DNA of 64,000 bases from Escallonia rubra. Its lineage: Eukaryota; Streptophyta; Magnoliopsida; Escalloniales; Escalloniaceae. The stretch spans positions 1 to 64,000 of the forward strand of contig JAVXUO010001530.1 of the NCBI GenBank assembly GCA_033065855.1. The letters are read 5' to 3'. Below are positions 42,499 through 52,955 of this stretch, in pieces (the stretch's first letter is position 1; each line of letters opens with the position of its first letter). The notes beneath the pieces were generated by a model that was given only the letters and a program-made list of their open reading frames with translations, was not told the origin of the DNA and made no database searches. Both the position numbers and the translations under genes were made by a program.

Positions 42499-45400
42499 AT
42501 GTCGCAGAATCCTAATCCGCAAGCTCAGTTAGGAGGAACCCCTCCACCAGGGTCATCTTCACCTCTGATGCGCGACCCAATTCGTGGGGTCTCCACATCT
42601 CAGCCGCCCAACCGCGGCAAAAAGATTACGAGTACGCCATCCATCGCTACCATGGCACGAACCACTACGATACCCGTAATCCCTGCAATAATGCCAACTG
42701 TCGTAACGGCACCGGCATCTATTGCAGTGATACCACCGGCGGTAACATTCACTCCTCCACCCATAAACACAATCCAGCGTCCACTCCAAATTGCTGGCAT
42801 ATCTGAACCTCCCATTACCAATGTTACCACAGTAGGAGGGAACATTGCTCAATCTATGGATAACCAAACTGACCTGATGGCCGTTATCCGAGCAATGCAA
42901 CAATCTATTGAGAAATTGCAAGCTGCTATAGAACATCCGCCTCCACAGTCGGAACCTCTTAGGCATCCGGGCACTTCAAAGACACCGGAACAAACAAGTC
43001 ACAACCAACGCGAGACCCAAGAAGCTGATGAAGAGTTTGACGACGAAAGGCGGAATCCAAGATCTAGAAAGCGTCGTGAACATTATAATGAGGCTCACTC
43101 TTACCCCAGTACTGGGGGTAATCGGGCAGAGCAATACTCCAATGCTCCAATTATAATTGGACAGCCATTCTCTGAAGAGATCGATCTCTTCCCAACTCCT
43201 TCAAACTTCAAAATGACTCCGTGCGAGTCATATGATGGCAAGGGAGACCCAATGGAACACTTAGCCCGTTTTACCTCAGGGATGAATCTGCATCTGGTTC
43301 CTGATCAAATAATGTGCCGGGCTTTCCCTGTAACATTAAAAGGAGCCGCACACGTATGGTTCCAGCACTTAGCTCCTCGTTCCATTTCTTGCTGGGCCCA
43401 GTTGGCTGAATCCTTCCGAAGCAATTTCCTCACAAGTCGCATTCAGAGGAAGAATTCTTCAGCCCTTTTTAGTATAATTCAGGGACCAAGGGAGTCCCTA
43501 AAATCATACTATGCTCGCTTTAACACTGAAAAGCTCCTTATCGATCATTTGGATCCAGGAGTAACCTTTGCAGCAATGGCGCGAGGAGTCAGGCCGGGAA
43601 CGCCTCTACGTTTCTCTTTGAACAAGCGCCCACCAGCAGATATGTCAGATCTCCTTAACAGAGTGGAGAAATACCTTCGGGCAGAGGAGGATTCGACATC
43701 ATCACAACAAGAAGAGATCCACTCTGGACAGAAGAGGCGTGATCGTCCTGAGGGGAACCATCAAGATGAACCCAAGCGTCCTCGAGCGCCCCTCTCAAAA
43801 TCATTTACTCCTCTTAATACTACACGCGGACATATTCTTCACCAAGTCAAGGGCCAAAACATCCTCAAATGGCCCAAGCCTATGAGGGGTCCAGCGGAAA
43901 GAAGGGATACGCAAGTATACTGCCATTTCCACAAGGATCACGGTCACACGACGGAAGAGTGCAAGGTGCTTCAGCGAGAAATAGAGAATCTCATCGCCAG
44001 GGGCCATCTTAAGCAGTTCGTCAAAAACAACCATCGGCAGCAGACTGGAGGAAGAGGTAATCCTCGAAGAACCGACGAAGCACCCCCAAAGGATCCACCT
44101 GTTATACATACCATCTCTGGGGGACCTAGCGCCGGCGGCCTATCTAGCTCCTCACGAAAAGCTTATGCTAGACAGGTCAATCTTGCACAAGGACCGGCAA
44201 AGCGAGCAAAAGAAGTCACCTCGCTGGAATTTGACGACGCAGACCTTGAGGGGGTAAGCCTTCCGCATGATGATGCCCTCGTCATCACTTTGAGGATAGA
44301 TGCTTTCCAAATCAAACGCATCTTGGTCGATACAGGAAGCTCAGCCGACATCCTTTTCGACGATGCCTTTAACCAAATGGGGATCTCCGAGGATAGGGTA
44401 AAGCCAATATCCTCTCCTTTGTACGGCTTTACAGGTGCTTCCGCACCGGTAAAAGGGATTGCCTCGCTTACGGTCGTCGCCGGAGAAATGCCCCGTCAGG
44501 CGATGCATACACTCGACTTCCTTATCGTCAAAGTCAAGTCATCGTACAATGGGATTTTGGGACGAACAGGCCTCAATAAACTACAGGCAGTGGCATCAAC
44601 TTACCATCTTATCATGAAATTCCCTACGCCAAAGGGAGTCGGTTATGTGAAAGGAGATCAGATTCTAGCCCGAAGATGTTACGTGGCATCGTGCAAAGTC
44701 GAAGAGACTCTCTCTATTGACGACCAGCGAGACGAAAAGACTTTGAGACGCGCGGAGCCTGTAGAAGCTCTTGTTTCTGTACCAATCAGAGAGGGGGATG
44801 ATGAGCGACAAGTAAGGATCGGTTCAATGCTGGAACCCAGAGTTAGAGATCAGCTAATCTCCTTCCTTCGATCCAATATGGACGTCTTCGCATGGAGTGC
44901 AGAGGACATGCAAGGCATTGATCCGTCAGTAATCACTCACCAGCTTTCGGTTGACTCCACGTTCAAGCCCGTCAAGCAAAAGAAGCGACCTTTCGCACCA
45001 GAAAGACAGGCGATAATCAAAACCGAAATCGATAAGCTCCTGGCAGCTGATTTCATCAAAGAAATTGACTATCCCGAGTGGATAGCCAATGTTGTTATGG
45101 TACCAAAGGCGGGAGCAAACAAATGGAGAATCTGCATTGATTACACGGATCTGAACAGGGCATGTCCCAAAGATAGTTACCCACTGCCTCGCATCGATAC
45201 GTTAATCGACGCAACGTCGGGTCACCAACTACTTAGCTTCATGGATGCGTTTTCCGGGTATAATCAAATCCGCATGCATGCAGACGACGTAGCCAAGACG
45301 GCCTTCATCACGGATCAAGGTCTATTTTGCTACAACGTCATGCCTTTCGGGTTAAAAAATGCTGGTGCCACGTACCAACGGTTAGTGGATAAAATATTCA

Positions 45401-47985
45401 AACCCCTCATTGGAAAGGGCATGGAGGTCTACGTTGACGACATGCTTGTCAAGAGCCTTCAGGCGGAGGACCACATTACTGATTTACGACAGTGTTTCGC
45501 ACTCCTCCGCAAGTATCGCATGCGCCTCAACCCCACCAAATGCGCTTTTGGAGTTTCGTCCGGGAAATTCCTTGGGTTTATGATCTCTGAAAGAGGAATC
45601 GAAGCTAACCCCGAGAAGATCCAAGCAATCCAAGAGATGGTTGCTCCCAGACGTATCAAGGAAATACAAGTCCTGACGGGAAGAATAGCTGCCCTCGGCA
45701 GGTTTCTCTCTAGGTCAGCTGAACGTTGCTTGCCGTTCTTTAAGGCGCTAAAGAACATCAAAAATTTTGAGTGGACGGATGAGTGTCAAACCTCCTTTGA
45801 CAAGCTGAAGGAGTATCTTGCGTCACCGCCTCTGCTCTCTAAACCCCTCCCTGGAGAAGATCTTTTCCTTTACTTGGCCGTTTCAGAATTCGCTGTCAGT
45901 ACGGTTTTAATTCGAGAACAAGATGGTCGACAGCTCCCCATCTATTATGTGAGCAAGATTCTTCAAGGAGCTGAACAGAGATATCCGAATACAGAAAAAT
46001 TGGCATTTGCTCTTCTGATCGCCGCAAGGAAGCTTCGTCCGTACTTTCAATCTCACACAATGATCGTCCTCACCGACAAGCCCCTTAGGCGAATATTGCA
46101 CAAGCCTGATCTCTCGGGACGTCTCGTTCCTTGGTCGATAGAATTGGGCGAGTTTGACATCCATTATCGACCACGACCTTCAATTAAGGGACAAGCTTTG
46201 GCTGACTTCGTCGTTGAGTGTACTTTTCCCATTGAAGACGAAGAGCCACTCCTAGTTCAACACGAATCGTTCGCTTGGACACTCTTCGTGGATGGATCCT
46301 CAAACGCACAGGGGAGTGGTGCGGGATTAATCCTTAATGGACCAGAGGGCCTGATCATTGAGTACGCTCTTCGTTTTGATTTCCAAGCTTCGAACAATGA
46401 AGCTGAGTACGAAGCTTTGATAGCGGGGATGCACCTCGCTCACGCCATGCGGGCAACATCCCTTCATGCTTTCAGCGATTCAGCGCTCGTTGTAAAACAG
46501 ATATCAGGAGAGTACGAAGCAAAGGATCCTAAGATGGCCACTTACTTATCTAAAGCCAAAGAAGTAGCTCGCATATTTACTCTCTTCAAAATCACACAAA
46601 TCCGCCGCGAGGATAACACTTCTGCAGATGCACTTTCAAGGTTGGCCTCTCAGGATCCATCCGGTTTTGGCCGCACCATTCATCTCGAACTTTTGCATGA
46701 ACCAAGTATTACAACGAGGGAAGTCATGCAAAATGAACATGATCCGTCGTGGATTGATCCCATCAAGGCCTACCTTCAGGACGGCACGTTACCTGCCGAC
46801 CGGAAGCAAGCCAGGAGCATCATTCTTCGCTCGGCTCGGTATGCTGTTGTGGACGATGTACTATACAAGCGTTCCTTCACACTTCCTTACCTCCGTTGCC
46901 TCACACCAACAGAGTCGAATTATGCTCTTCGGGAAGTTCATGAAGGCATTTGCGGACAACATTTGGGAGGACGCGCCTTGGCACACAAAGTTCTTCGACA
47001 TGGGTATTATTGGCCGACAATGCATCATGACGCCTTGGACTTCACTAAAAAATGTGATGCTTGCCAACGATTTTCTTCAATTCCCAGGCAATCACCAAGC
47101 CCTTTGTCGTCATTGAGTTGTTGCATACCTTTTGCTATGTGGGGAATGGACATCATGGGTCCTTTCCCTACAGCAACGGCTCAGCGTCGATTCATAATCG
47201 TAGCAATCGATTATTTCACCAAGTGGGCAGAAGCAGAAGCCTTGGCTACAATTACCGAAAAGAAATGTGAAGACTTTTTCTGGCGCGCCATTATTTGCCG
47301 TTTTGGAATTCCTCGGGTGCTCGTCACAGATAATGGCAAACAATTTGACAGCTCAACTTTTCGGAGTTTTTGCACTAATCTATCGATCGAGCAACGCTTT
47401 ACTTCCGTGGCGCACCCGCAGACGAATGGACAAACTGAAGTCACGAACCGCACACTTCTTCAAGGGATAAAGAAGAGGCTGGATGGAGCGAAAGGTTTAT
47501 GGGCCGAAGAGTTGCCCAAAATTCTTTGGGCCTACAATACCACCACTAGAACTCCTACTGGCGAAACCCCCTTCAGTCTGTCTTTCGGAACAGAAGCGCT
47601 CATACCTGTGGAAGTAGGATTACCTTCTCTTCGGCTCACATCGTATGCCCCGATACAAAATGAAGAGGCCCTCCGAGCTAATCTTGATCTCCTTGATGAG
47701 CGCCGTGAGCAAGCGGCCGTGCGCCTCGCAGCTTACCAGCATCGTGTATCCAGGTTTTATGACCAGAGAGTTCGCCCAAGAGCTTTCCGAGTGGGCGACC
47801 TAGTCCTACGCCGCATCGAAGCTTCAGCCCCGCGCGAAGCCATCGGCAAGTTAGCACCCAACTGGGAGGGCCCTTACAGAGTTGTGAGATTAGGAGGCCC
47901 AGGGGCCTATCACTTGGAACAGCTAGATGGCAAGGCAATTCCTCGAACATGGAATGCGATGCATTTAAGGCAATATTATCCATAA
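42499..47985 (+). CDS. Gag-Pol polyprotein of the Tat element (1828 residues)
   Basis: A single open frame from an ATG 41 bases after the 5' LTR. Rough order by residue: Ser/Pro/Gln-rich N-terminus; Gag domain about 225-400; zinc knuckle-like CHFHKDHGHTTEEC near 475; aspartic protease with DTGSS near 610; reverse transcriptase about 840-1060 with YVDD near 977; first RNase H about 1120-1245; second (archaeal-type) RNase H starting WTLFVDGSS near 1260; integrase zinc region HEGICGQH...CDAC near 1480-1515 and D,D,E core with WGMDIMG, TDNG and QTEVTN near 1547-1645. No chromodomain is evident. It would form virus-like particles, copy the RNA and insert the cDNA. The frame is uninterrupted, in line with the young LTR age. 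Confidence 0.95.
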   Translation: MSQNPNPQAQLGGTPPPGSSSPLMRDPIRGVSTSQPPNRGKKITSTPSIATMARTTTIPVIPAIMPTVVTAPASIAVIPPAVTFTPPPINTIQRPLQIAGISEPPITNVTTVGGNIAQSMDNQTDLMAVIRAMQQSIEKLQAAIEHPPPQSEPLRHPGTSKTPEQTSHNQRETQEADEEFDDERRNPRSRKRREHYNEAHSYPSTGGNRAEQYSNAPIIIGQPFSEEIDLFPTPSNFKMTPCESYDGKGDPMEHLARFTSGMNLHLVPDQIMCRAFPVTLKGAAHVWFQHLAPRSISCWAQLAESFRSNFLTSRIQRKNSSALFSIIQGPRESLKSYYARFNTEKLLIDHLDPGVTFAAMARGVRPGTPLRFSLNKRPPADMSDLLNRVEKYLRAEEDSTSSQQEEIHSGQKRRDRPEGNHQDEPKRPRAPLSKSFTPLNTTRGHILHQVKGQNILKWPKPMRGPAERRDTQVYCHFHKDHGHTTEECKVLQREIENLIARGHLKQFVKNNHRQQTGGRGNPRRTDEAPPKDPPVIHTISGGPSAGGLSSSSRKAYARQVNLAQGPAKRAKEVTSLEFDDADLEGVSLPHDDALVITLRIDAFQIKRILVDTGSSADILFDDAFNQMGISEDRVKPISSPLYGFTGASAPVKGIASLTVVAGEMPRQAMHTLDFLIVKVKSSYNGILGRTGLNKLQAVASTYHLIMKFPTPKGVGYVKGDQILARRCYVASCKVEETLSIDDQRDEKTLRRAEPVEALVSVPIREGDDERQVRIGSMLEPRVRDQLISFLRSNMDVFAWSAEDMQGIDPSVITHQLSVDSTFKPVKQKKRPFAPERQAIIKTEIDKLLAADFIKEIDYPEWIANVVMVPKAGANKWRICIDYTDLNRACPKDSYPLPRIDTLIDATSGHQLLSFMDAFSGYNQIRMHADDVAKTAFITDQGLFCYNVMPFGLKNAGATYQRLVDKIFKPLIGKGMEVYVDDMLVKSLQAEDHITDLRQCFALLRKYRMRLNPTKCAFGVSSGKFLGFMISERGIEANPEKIQAIQEMVAPRRIKEIQVLTGRIAALGRFLSRSAERCLPFFKALKNIKNFEWTDECQTSFDKLKEYLASPPLLSKPLPGEDLFLYLAVSEFAVSTVLIREQDGRQLPIYYVSKILQGAEQRYPNTEKLAFALLIAARKLRPYFQSHTMIVLTDKPLRRILHKPDLSGRLVPWSIELGEFDIHYRPRPSIKGQALADFVVECTFPIEDEEPLLVQHESFAWTLFVDGSSNAQGSGAGLILNGPEGLIIEYALRFDFQASNNEAEYEALIAGMHLAHAMRATSLHAFSDSALVVKQISGEYEAKDPKMATYLSKAKEVARIFTLFKITQIRREDNTSADALSRLASQDPSGFGRTIHLELLHEPSITTREVMQNEHDPSWIDPIKAYLQDGTLPADRKQARSIILRSARYAVVDDVLYKRSFTLPYLRCLTPTESNYALREVHEGICGQHLGGRALAHKVLRHGYYWPTMHHDALDFTKKCDACQRFSSIPRQSPSPLSSLSCCIPFAMWGMDIMGPFPTATAQRRFIIVAIDYFTKWAEAEALATITEKKCEDFFWRAIICRFGIPRVLVTDNGKQFDSSTFRSFCTNLSIEQRFTSVAHPQTNGQTEVTNRTLLQGIKKRLDGAKGLWAEELPKILWAYNTTTRTPTGETPFSLSFGTEALIPVEVGLPSLRLTSYAPIQNEEALRANLDLLDERREQAAVRLAAYQHRVSRFYDQRVRPRAFRVGDLVLRRIEASAPREAIGKLAPNWEGPYRVVRLGGPGAYHLEQLDGKAIPRTWNAMHLRQYYP

Positions 47986-48244
47986 ACAGACCGAAGGGGG
48001 GGAGGCAATCCTTTCCTAAATCTGTTTATGTTTTAAGCTGATCTCTCAGCCTCAGTCTGTTTATGTTTTAAGTTGATCGCCTTAATTTTTAGTTGGCTCC
48101 ACAGGCATGTTTTGATATGAATTTGATTGCGTCAATAAAAAACCTGATTGCATTAAAATTTCAAAAGTTACGAGGATAGGCAATACAACAGGAAATCTTA
48201 GTCTATTCTACTAGACAGAAATCCTATCTAGACAGAAACCCTAT

Positions 48245-50197
48245 CTACTCATCCTGATCATCAGCATCCCCCGGCACCACCAGCTCATGAGAAGAATCTT
48301 CGGGCATAGACACCGATTGCCTTGGGATCGTCCCTGATCCTGACCCCGAAGCACCCAGACACTGACTAACGGAGGAACTAGGCACCCGCAGACCAGCAGC
48401 TCTACGTGCGGCTTCTTCAGCCCGAAGAGCATCCTCTGCAGCGATTTCACGAGCAAACTTATGCTCGTAGATACTCAAGTCATACTCAGGATGATCCTTC
48501 AAAATGTCCATCTTGCACTCCTTATAACCATGAACAAGTGCCCTTTTTGAATCACGGTAACGCAGGTCCATGAAGAACTGAGACTTCTTGAACTGCTGCA
48601 CAGCCTGAGCAGCAACCGATGACTTCTCAGCATCGAAGCAATTTACTCGAGTCGACAGTAGCTCTACCTTCTTGCCCAAATCCTCCACCTTCTTCTCTGC
48701 CTCTCGACGAAAGTTGTTCTCTATCATAACTTTTTTCTTCTCCTCGTCCAATACTTTATCAGCGGCAATAAGCTTCTCAGCCCCGATTTGCACCTGTGCC
48801 ATGGCCTGAGACATCAGTTGGACCATGCCATTGGCCGTCTCGTTAACGCCGTAGCCCGACAATGTCTTGCGGTCCATGGGAATGATGGCATGACTAGACC
48901 AATCCCATGCCGTGCGAGGAGATTTGAAGACAGACTCATCAATCGATACTCCCCAGGCTGGACGATGCGGAGTGTCAGGACGAACAGAAGAGGAAGTGGC
49001 TCTGCTCCCACCTCTACCAGAGATTCTTCGTTTCTTGGTACCTTCTTGTGACTTATCTACCGTAGACAAAGCCAAGACAAAGTCTTCGGATTGAGCCACC
49101 TTCGGTTGTGAACCAGACATCAAAGCTCCGAAGTCCAGTTCCTGCACATCCTCAAATCCGTGAGCGGTAACCAGCTCGTCAGGAATGATCTCCCCCAAAA
49201 CGCCTTGGGCGTTGAACAATGGAGGATCCCCTTGTGCACGCGACGACATGTTCTCTGCAAACGAAGCAAAGTTAAGTACATCATTCAATATTAGGTAAAT
49301 ATAAGTTTCGATGAGAACTTTACCAGGATCATTCTCGCCCTCCTCCTCATCAAAATCTTGGGGCTCAAGGGGAAGAATGATGCCGCATTCACGGAGCTGG
49401 TCATTACTCAAGGGATATCTGGATTCTAAAGGTTCAGCACCCTTAAGCTTCGCAATATGCTCAAGGTCAGTTTCCGACAAGTCCTTTTCTTTCAATCTAT
49501 TACAAGCCCTCGTCTCACATTCTGGGAGCCATACATTACAGACCTCGCCCCTTTGAGACTTGGGCAGCTTAACAAACATGAACCTCTCCTTCCAATTATG
49601 ATTAGACGATGGGGGGTGGGGAAACAGGTTGGCTTCGGCCTTTGGACGACGACTTAAAAAATACCAACCTACTTGTTTAGTGATTGCACAGATGGTAAAG
49701 AACCATCTGAATACCCTAACTCTAGGGTTTAATCCTAACTTATGGCATTGGTAGATGAAGAAACTCATAAAACGCCATGCATGGGGAGAAAGCTGACCGG
49801 GTGCAAGCCCATAAGTATTTAGAAGCCTGACAAAGAAAGGGTGAAGGGGAATTCTAAAACCATTTATAAACATGTCCCAATAAACACCTACCTCATCAAT
49901 TGTGGTCATGTTTGCCGCTTCATCCTCGTCAGGAAGCCTTAATTTTACAATCGGCGGAATTTCACAACGATCACGAAGAAGCTTCAGATCGTAACTACTT
50001 AGCTTACTCCTTAGCGTATGCGCGTCGAAAGGCTTGGGAGATTGGGCGTTCTCCGTTAAAACTTCCTTAGCAGGCACACCCCTCGATTCTTGAAATGGAA
50101 CCAGGGGAACACCAATTTCTAAGAATAAGGGATCAAAGGTAGGCTCTAACCTAAAACCTAGTGGGTCAGAAACATGTTCCTCACCTTCATTTGACAT
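48245..50197 (-). CDS. Antisense extra ORF of the Tat element (650 residues)
   Basis: A complete ATG-to-stop frame on the strand opposite to gag-pol, placed between pol and the 3' LTR. Residues about 100-240 (YWDMFINGFRIPLHPFFVRL, GLAPGQLSPHAWRFMSFF, VFRWFFTI) resemble the Pfam 'putative gypsy type transposon' family (Transposase_28). A Ser/Arg-rich stretch follows around 370-420, then a charged coiled coil at about 450-560 (IAADKVLDEEKKKVMIENNF) and an acidic end. Antisense extra ORFs in this position have been described for Tat-lineage elements. Their function is not known. The 69 bases between a GTAAAG and a TTTGCAG near 49323-49255 are in phase, so the frame stays open either way. Confidence 0.88.
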   Translation of the reverse strand: MSNEGEEHVSDPLGFRLEPTFDPLFLEIGVPLVPFQESRGVPAKEVLTENAQSPKPFDAHTLRSKLSSYDLKLLRDRCEIPPIVKLRLPDEDEAANMTTIDEVGVYWDMFINGFRIPLHPFFVRLLNTYGLAPGQLSPHAWRFMSFFIYQCHKLGLNPRVRVFRWFFTICAITKQVGWYFLSRRPKAEANLFPHPPSSNHNWKERFMFVKLPKSQRGEVCNVWLPECETRACNRLKEKDLSETDLEHIAKLKGAEPLESRYPLSNDQLRECGIILPLEPQDFDEEEGENDPGKVLIETYIYLILNDVLNFASFAENMSSRAQGDPPLFNAQGVLGEIIPDELVTAHGFEDVQELDFGALMSGSQPKVAQSEDFVLALSTVDKSQEGTKKRRISGRGGSRATSSSVRPDTPHRPAWGVSIDESVFKSPRTAWDWSSHAIIPMDRKTLSGYGVNETANGMVQLMSQAMAQVQIGAEKLIAADKVLDEEKKKVMIENNFRREAEKKVEDLGKKVELLSTRVNCFDAEKSSVAAQAVQQFKKSQFFMDLRYRDSKRALVHGYKECKMDILKDHPEYDLSIYEHKFAREIAAEDALRAEEAARRAAGLRVPSSSVSQCLGASGSGSGTIPRQSVSMPEDSSHELVVPGDADDQDE

Positions 50198-50517
50198 AAT
50201 TTCAGATCAAAACAGAGGATTTCAAAAGAAAAAAGTTTGAAACTTACTTGAAGAAAAAGAGAAGATCTTCAAACTCAAACTTAAAAATCTTCAAAAGCCC
50301 CAAGACGATTTCTCTCCCTCACTCTCTGAGAAAATGAAGCAAGTAGTGAAATGAGTGGAGAAGGTTTCACTCCTTTTATAGAAAACAACCGACTCACCCA
50401 ACGGATGAGATCTCATGACCCATCAAGTCACTCGACACGTGGCATACATCTAAAAATTCGACAAGGAACAAATTTACCTATTTACCCCATGACGGTAACT
50501 ACAATGGAACCGAATGG

Positions 50518-51135
50518 ACACGCCTCTGCTCTTGACGAGCAGACGAGCAACTTTGGTCCCTAGCCTCTGCCGAGCAGACGAGCGCAATGGACCACACGCC
50601 TCTGCTCTTGACGAGCAGACGAGCAACTTTGGTCCCTAGCCTCTGCCGAGCAGACGAGCGCAATGGACCACACGCCTCTGCTCGTGACGAGCAGACGAGC
50701 AACTTTGGTCCCTAGCCTCTGCCGAGCAGACGAGCGCAATGGACCACACGCCTCTGCTCCTGACGAGCAGACGAGCAACTTTGGTCCCTAGCCTCTGCCG
50801 AGCAGACGAGCGCAATGGACCACACGCCTCTGCTCTTGACGAGCAGACGAGCAACTTTGGTCCCTAGCCTCTGCCGAGCAGACGAGCGCAATGGACCACA
50901 CGCCTCTGCTCGTGACGAGCAGACGAGCAACTTTGGTCCCTAGCCTCTGCCGAGCAGACGAGCGCAATGGACCACACGCCTCTGCTCCTGACGAGCAGAC
51001 GAGCAACTTTGGTCCCTAGCCTCTGCCGAGCAGACGAGCGCAATGGACCACACGCCTCTGCTCTTGACGAGCAGACGAGCAACTTTGGTCCCTAGCCTCT
51101 GCCGAGCAGACGAGCGCAATGGACCACATGCCTTT
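50518..51135. repeat. 76-bp tandem repeat, about 8 copies, within the Tat element
   Basis: The unit is CACGCCTCTGCTC(T/G/C)TGACGAGCAGACGAGCAACTTTGGTCCCTAGCCTCTGCCGAGCAGACGAGCGCAATGGACCA. Copies are almost identical and mainly differ at one base after CTGCTC. Internal GCTC...GAGC arms can pair. The repeated 72-residue minus-strand ORFs here are by-products. Confidence 0.95.
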
Positions 51136-51164
51136 GCTCGTCAAGGGCAAAAGGCCACCGCTCC

Positions 51165-51835
51165 CTAAGTCTCTGTTCGGCCTAGACGAATAGAAGACCT
51201 CCAAGGACAACTACATTCGGCAAGGCCAAGTAGAAAATCCGAGTCTCTGCTCGGCCAAGCCGAGTAGACGACTCCCAAAGGAGTCTCTGCTCGGCCAAGC
51301 CGAGTAGACGACTCCCAAAGGAGTCTCTGCTCGGCCAAGCCGAGTAGACGACTTCCAAAGGAATCTCTGCTCGGCCAAGCCGAGTAGACGACTTCCAAAG
51401 GAGTCTGCTCGACCAAGCAGAGTAGACGATTCCCAAAGGAGTCTCTGCTCGGCCAAGCCGAGTAGACGACTTCCAAAGGAATCTCTGCTCGGCCAAGCCG
51501 AGTAGACGACTTCCAAAGGAGTCTCTGCTCGACCAAGCAGAGTAGACGATTCCCAAAGGAGTCTCTGCTCGGCCGAGCCGAGTAGACGACTTCCAAAGGA
51601 ATCTCTGCTCGGCCAAGCCGAGTAGACGACTTCCAAAGGAGCCTCTGCTCGACCAAGCCGAGTAGACGACTTCCAAAGGAGCCTCTGCTCGGCCAAGCCG
51701 AGTAGACGACTTCCAAAGGAATCTCTGCTCGGCCAAGATGAGTAGACGACTTCCAAGGACATCTCTGCTCGGCAAAGCCGAGTAGACGACTTCCAAAGGC
51801 ATCTCTACTTGGCCAGACTAAGTGGACGAGCTCCC
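51165..51835. repeat. 40-bp tandem repeat, about 15 copies, with a perfect hairpin in each
   Basis: The unit reads TCTGCTCGGCCAAGCCGAGT then AGACGACTTCCAAAGGAG. CTCGGC-CAA-GCCGAG is a perfect 6-bp-arm hairpin kept in most units, and where one arm changes (e.g. CTCGACC) the other arm usually changes toward complementarity (CAGAG) only partly. All three minus-strand frames are open because the unit lacks stops. Confidence 0.93.
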
Positions 51836-51967
51836 AATCATCTATTCAGCCCCTAATATATTTCTCTTCAAACTCATATTAGTCAAATCGGTTTTAAATC
51901 GGGCAAAAATGAAGGCAGTCCAAACATTCCATAATCTTCTTCAAAAAAAAAGAAAGAAGAAAAAGAC

Positions 51968-51980
51968 ATGGAATGGGGGG
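51968..51980 (+). other. Polypurine tract of the Tat element
   Basis: ATGGAATGGGGGG lies four bases before the 3' LTR, the priming site for plus-strand synthesis. Confidence 0.8.
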
Positions 51981-51984
51981 CAAA

Positions 51985-52386
51985 TGATATGGGTAAAATT
52001 AGCAAAAGCCAAGATGACGACACGTGTCGTCATCCAGAAGAATCATAACTTATACATTGATTTCACTTCTCCATAAATGATGGTAACAGTCCATTAAAGG
52101 AGATTAACGGATCGTTAATCCGGAATAAATCCCCTTTATTAGAGTAACCCCCTAATAAGGAGACATAACTGTCCTCTAGTTGGGAACTCTATATAAAGGA
52201 AATGAAGACAAAGAAAGAGGTAAGTTTTCTGGTTTAACAATAATAGTCACTTTCAGACAGATCGACTGACTTAAACATCGGAGTGTCTCCGCCGGAAACA
52301 CTTCCGGCGAAGTAACCGGTGTCGTTTTTGCTGCGCAGGTTTACTTGCGAATCATCGGAATCGTGTTCCAGATTTCATCCACAACA
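51985..52386 (+). repeat. 3' LTR of the Tat element
   Basis: Near-identical to 42053-42457. It carries the same TATA box and the same 22-bp G-box palindrome (52013-52034). Confidence 0.95.
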
Positions 52387-52955
52387 GTTAGTATACATAT
52401 GCCTAGGTAGAGTGTATCTAAGCACTGTCGGGGTAGCTTTGCTAATATATACTTCTCATTTTCAATGCCATCTTTTATGTATTTGAAATGTTTTGAAACA
52501 TCTATTAATTTTGAGGGATTGAGTCGATATTATTCCCAATGTCTATATCAAAACGCGATGGTTTTATTTAATTTTTTTTGAAAAAAATATATTCATTCGA
52601 CTATATATGAAAAATCGTTCAAATCGCATTGTTTTAATCCTTGATTGACCTTACTAGGCTCTCAAAAGATCACTCTCGTCTGACTTCTCTTCCTCGGGTG
52701 ATAGCCAACGATAGGTACTTGGGTATGGACTAGAGCCAAGTTAGCGAGTTTAAATGAGTTGTTGTATTGTCCATTAGAACCCCTGCGTGGGTAAATATTG
52801 TTATTTAAAATTTTTTATGCTTAGATTTGATGTTTCAGTTATGACAGTTTACTAAGAGTACAATTTAATTGACGGTTTAGTTGCTAAGTCTGGGGCGTAA
52901 CAGTTTACTTAGTGTAACTGATCGAGTGAGTAGTTGACGTTCCGGGCGTAAAAGT

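Larger units (their letters stand above)
42053..52386 (+). mobile_element. Ty3/gypsy Tat-lineage (Retand-like) LTR retrotransposon, 10.3 kb, looks whole, very young
   Basis: Bounded by a 5-bp duplication GTTAG (42048-42052, 52387-52391) and LTRs of 405 and 402 bp that differ by about one substitution and one 3-bp indel. With a rate of 1.3e-8 per site per year this suggests roughly 0.1 million years or less. Parts in order: 5' LTR, primer site, one long gag-pol ORF, antisense extra ORF, two tandem arrays, polypurine tract, 3' LTR. The second RNase H, the antisense ORF between pol and the 3' LTR, and nearby tandem repeats are known traits of the Tat lineage. It sits in LTR copy 2. Confidence 0.95.
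36440..52955 (+). mobile_element. Long LTR-type repeat, copy 2, interrupted by two later insertions
   Basis: Segments 36440-38417, 41813-42052 and 52387-52955 together cover the same blocks as copy 1, in order. They are split first by LTR copy 3 (38418-41812) and then by the Tat element (42053-52386). The tail (ATTGACCTTACTAGGCTCTC and GTTGACGTTCCGGGCGTAA) matches the tails of copies 1 and 3. Non-coding and old. The nesting gives a relative age order. Confidence 0.65.

Noticed and set aside
50518-51835. Many open minus-strand ORFs of 65-206 residues
   Set aside because: They are by-products of 76-bp and 40-bp repeats whose units lack stops. All frames are open and the peptides are repetitive.
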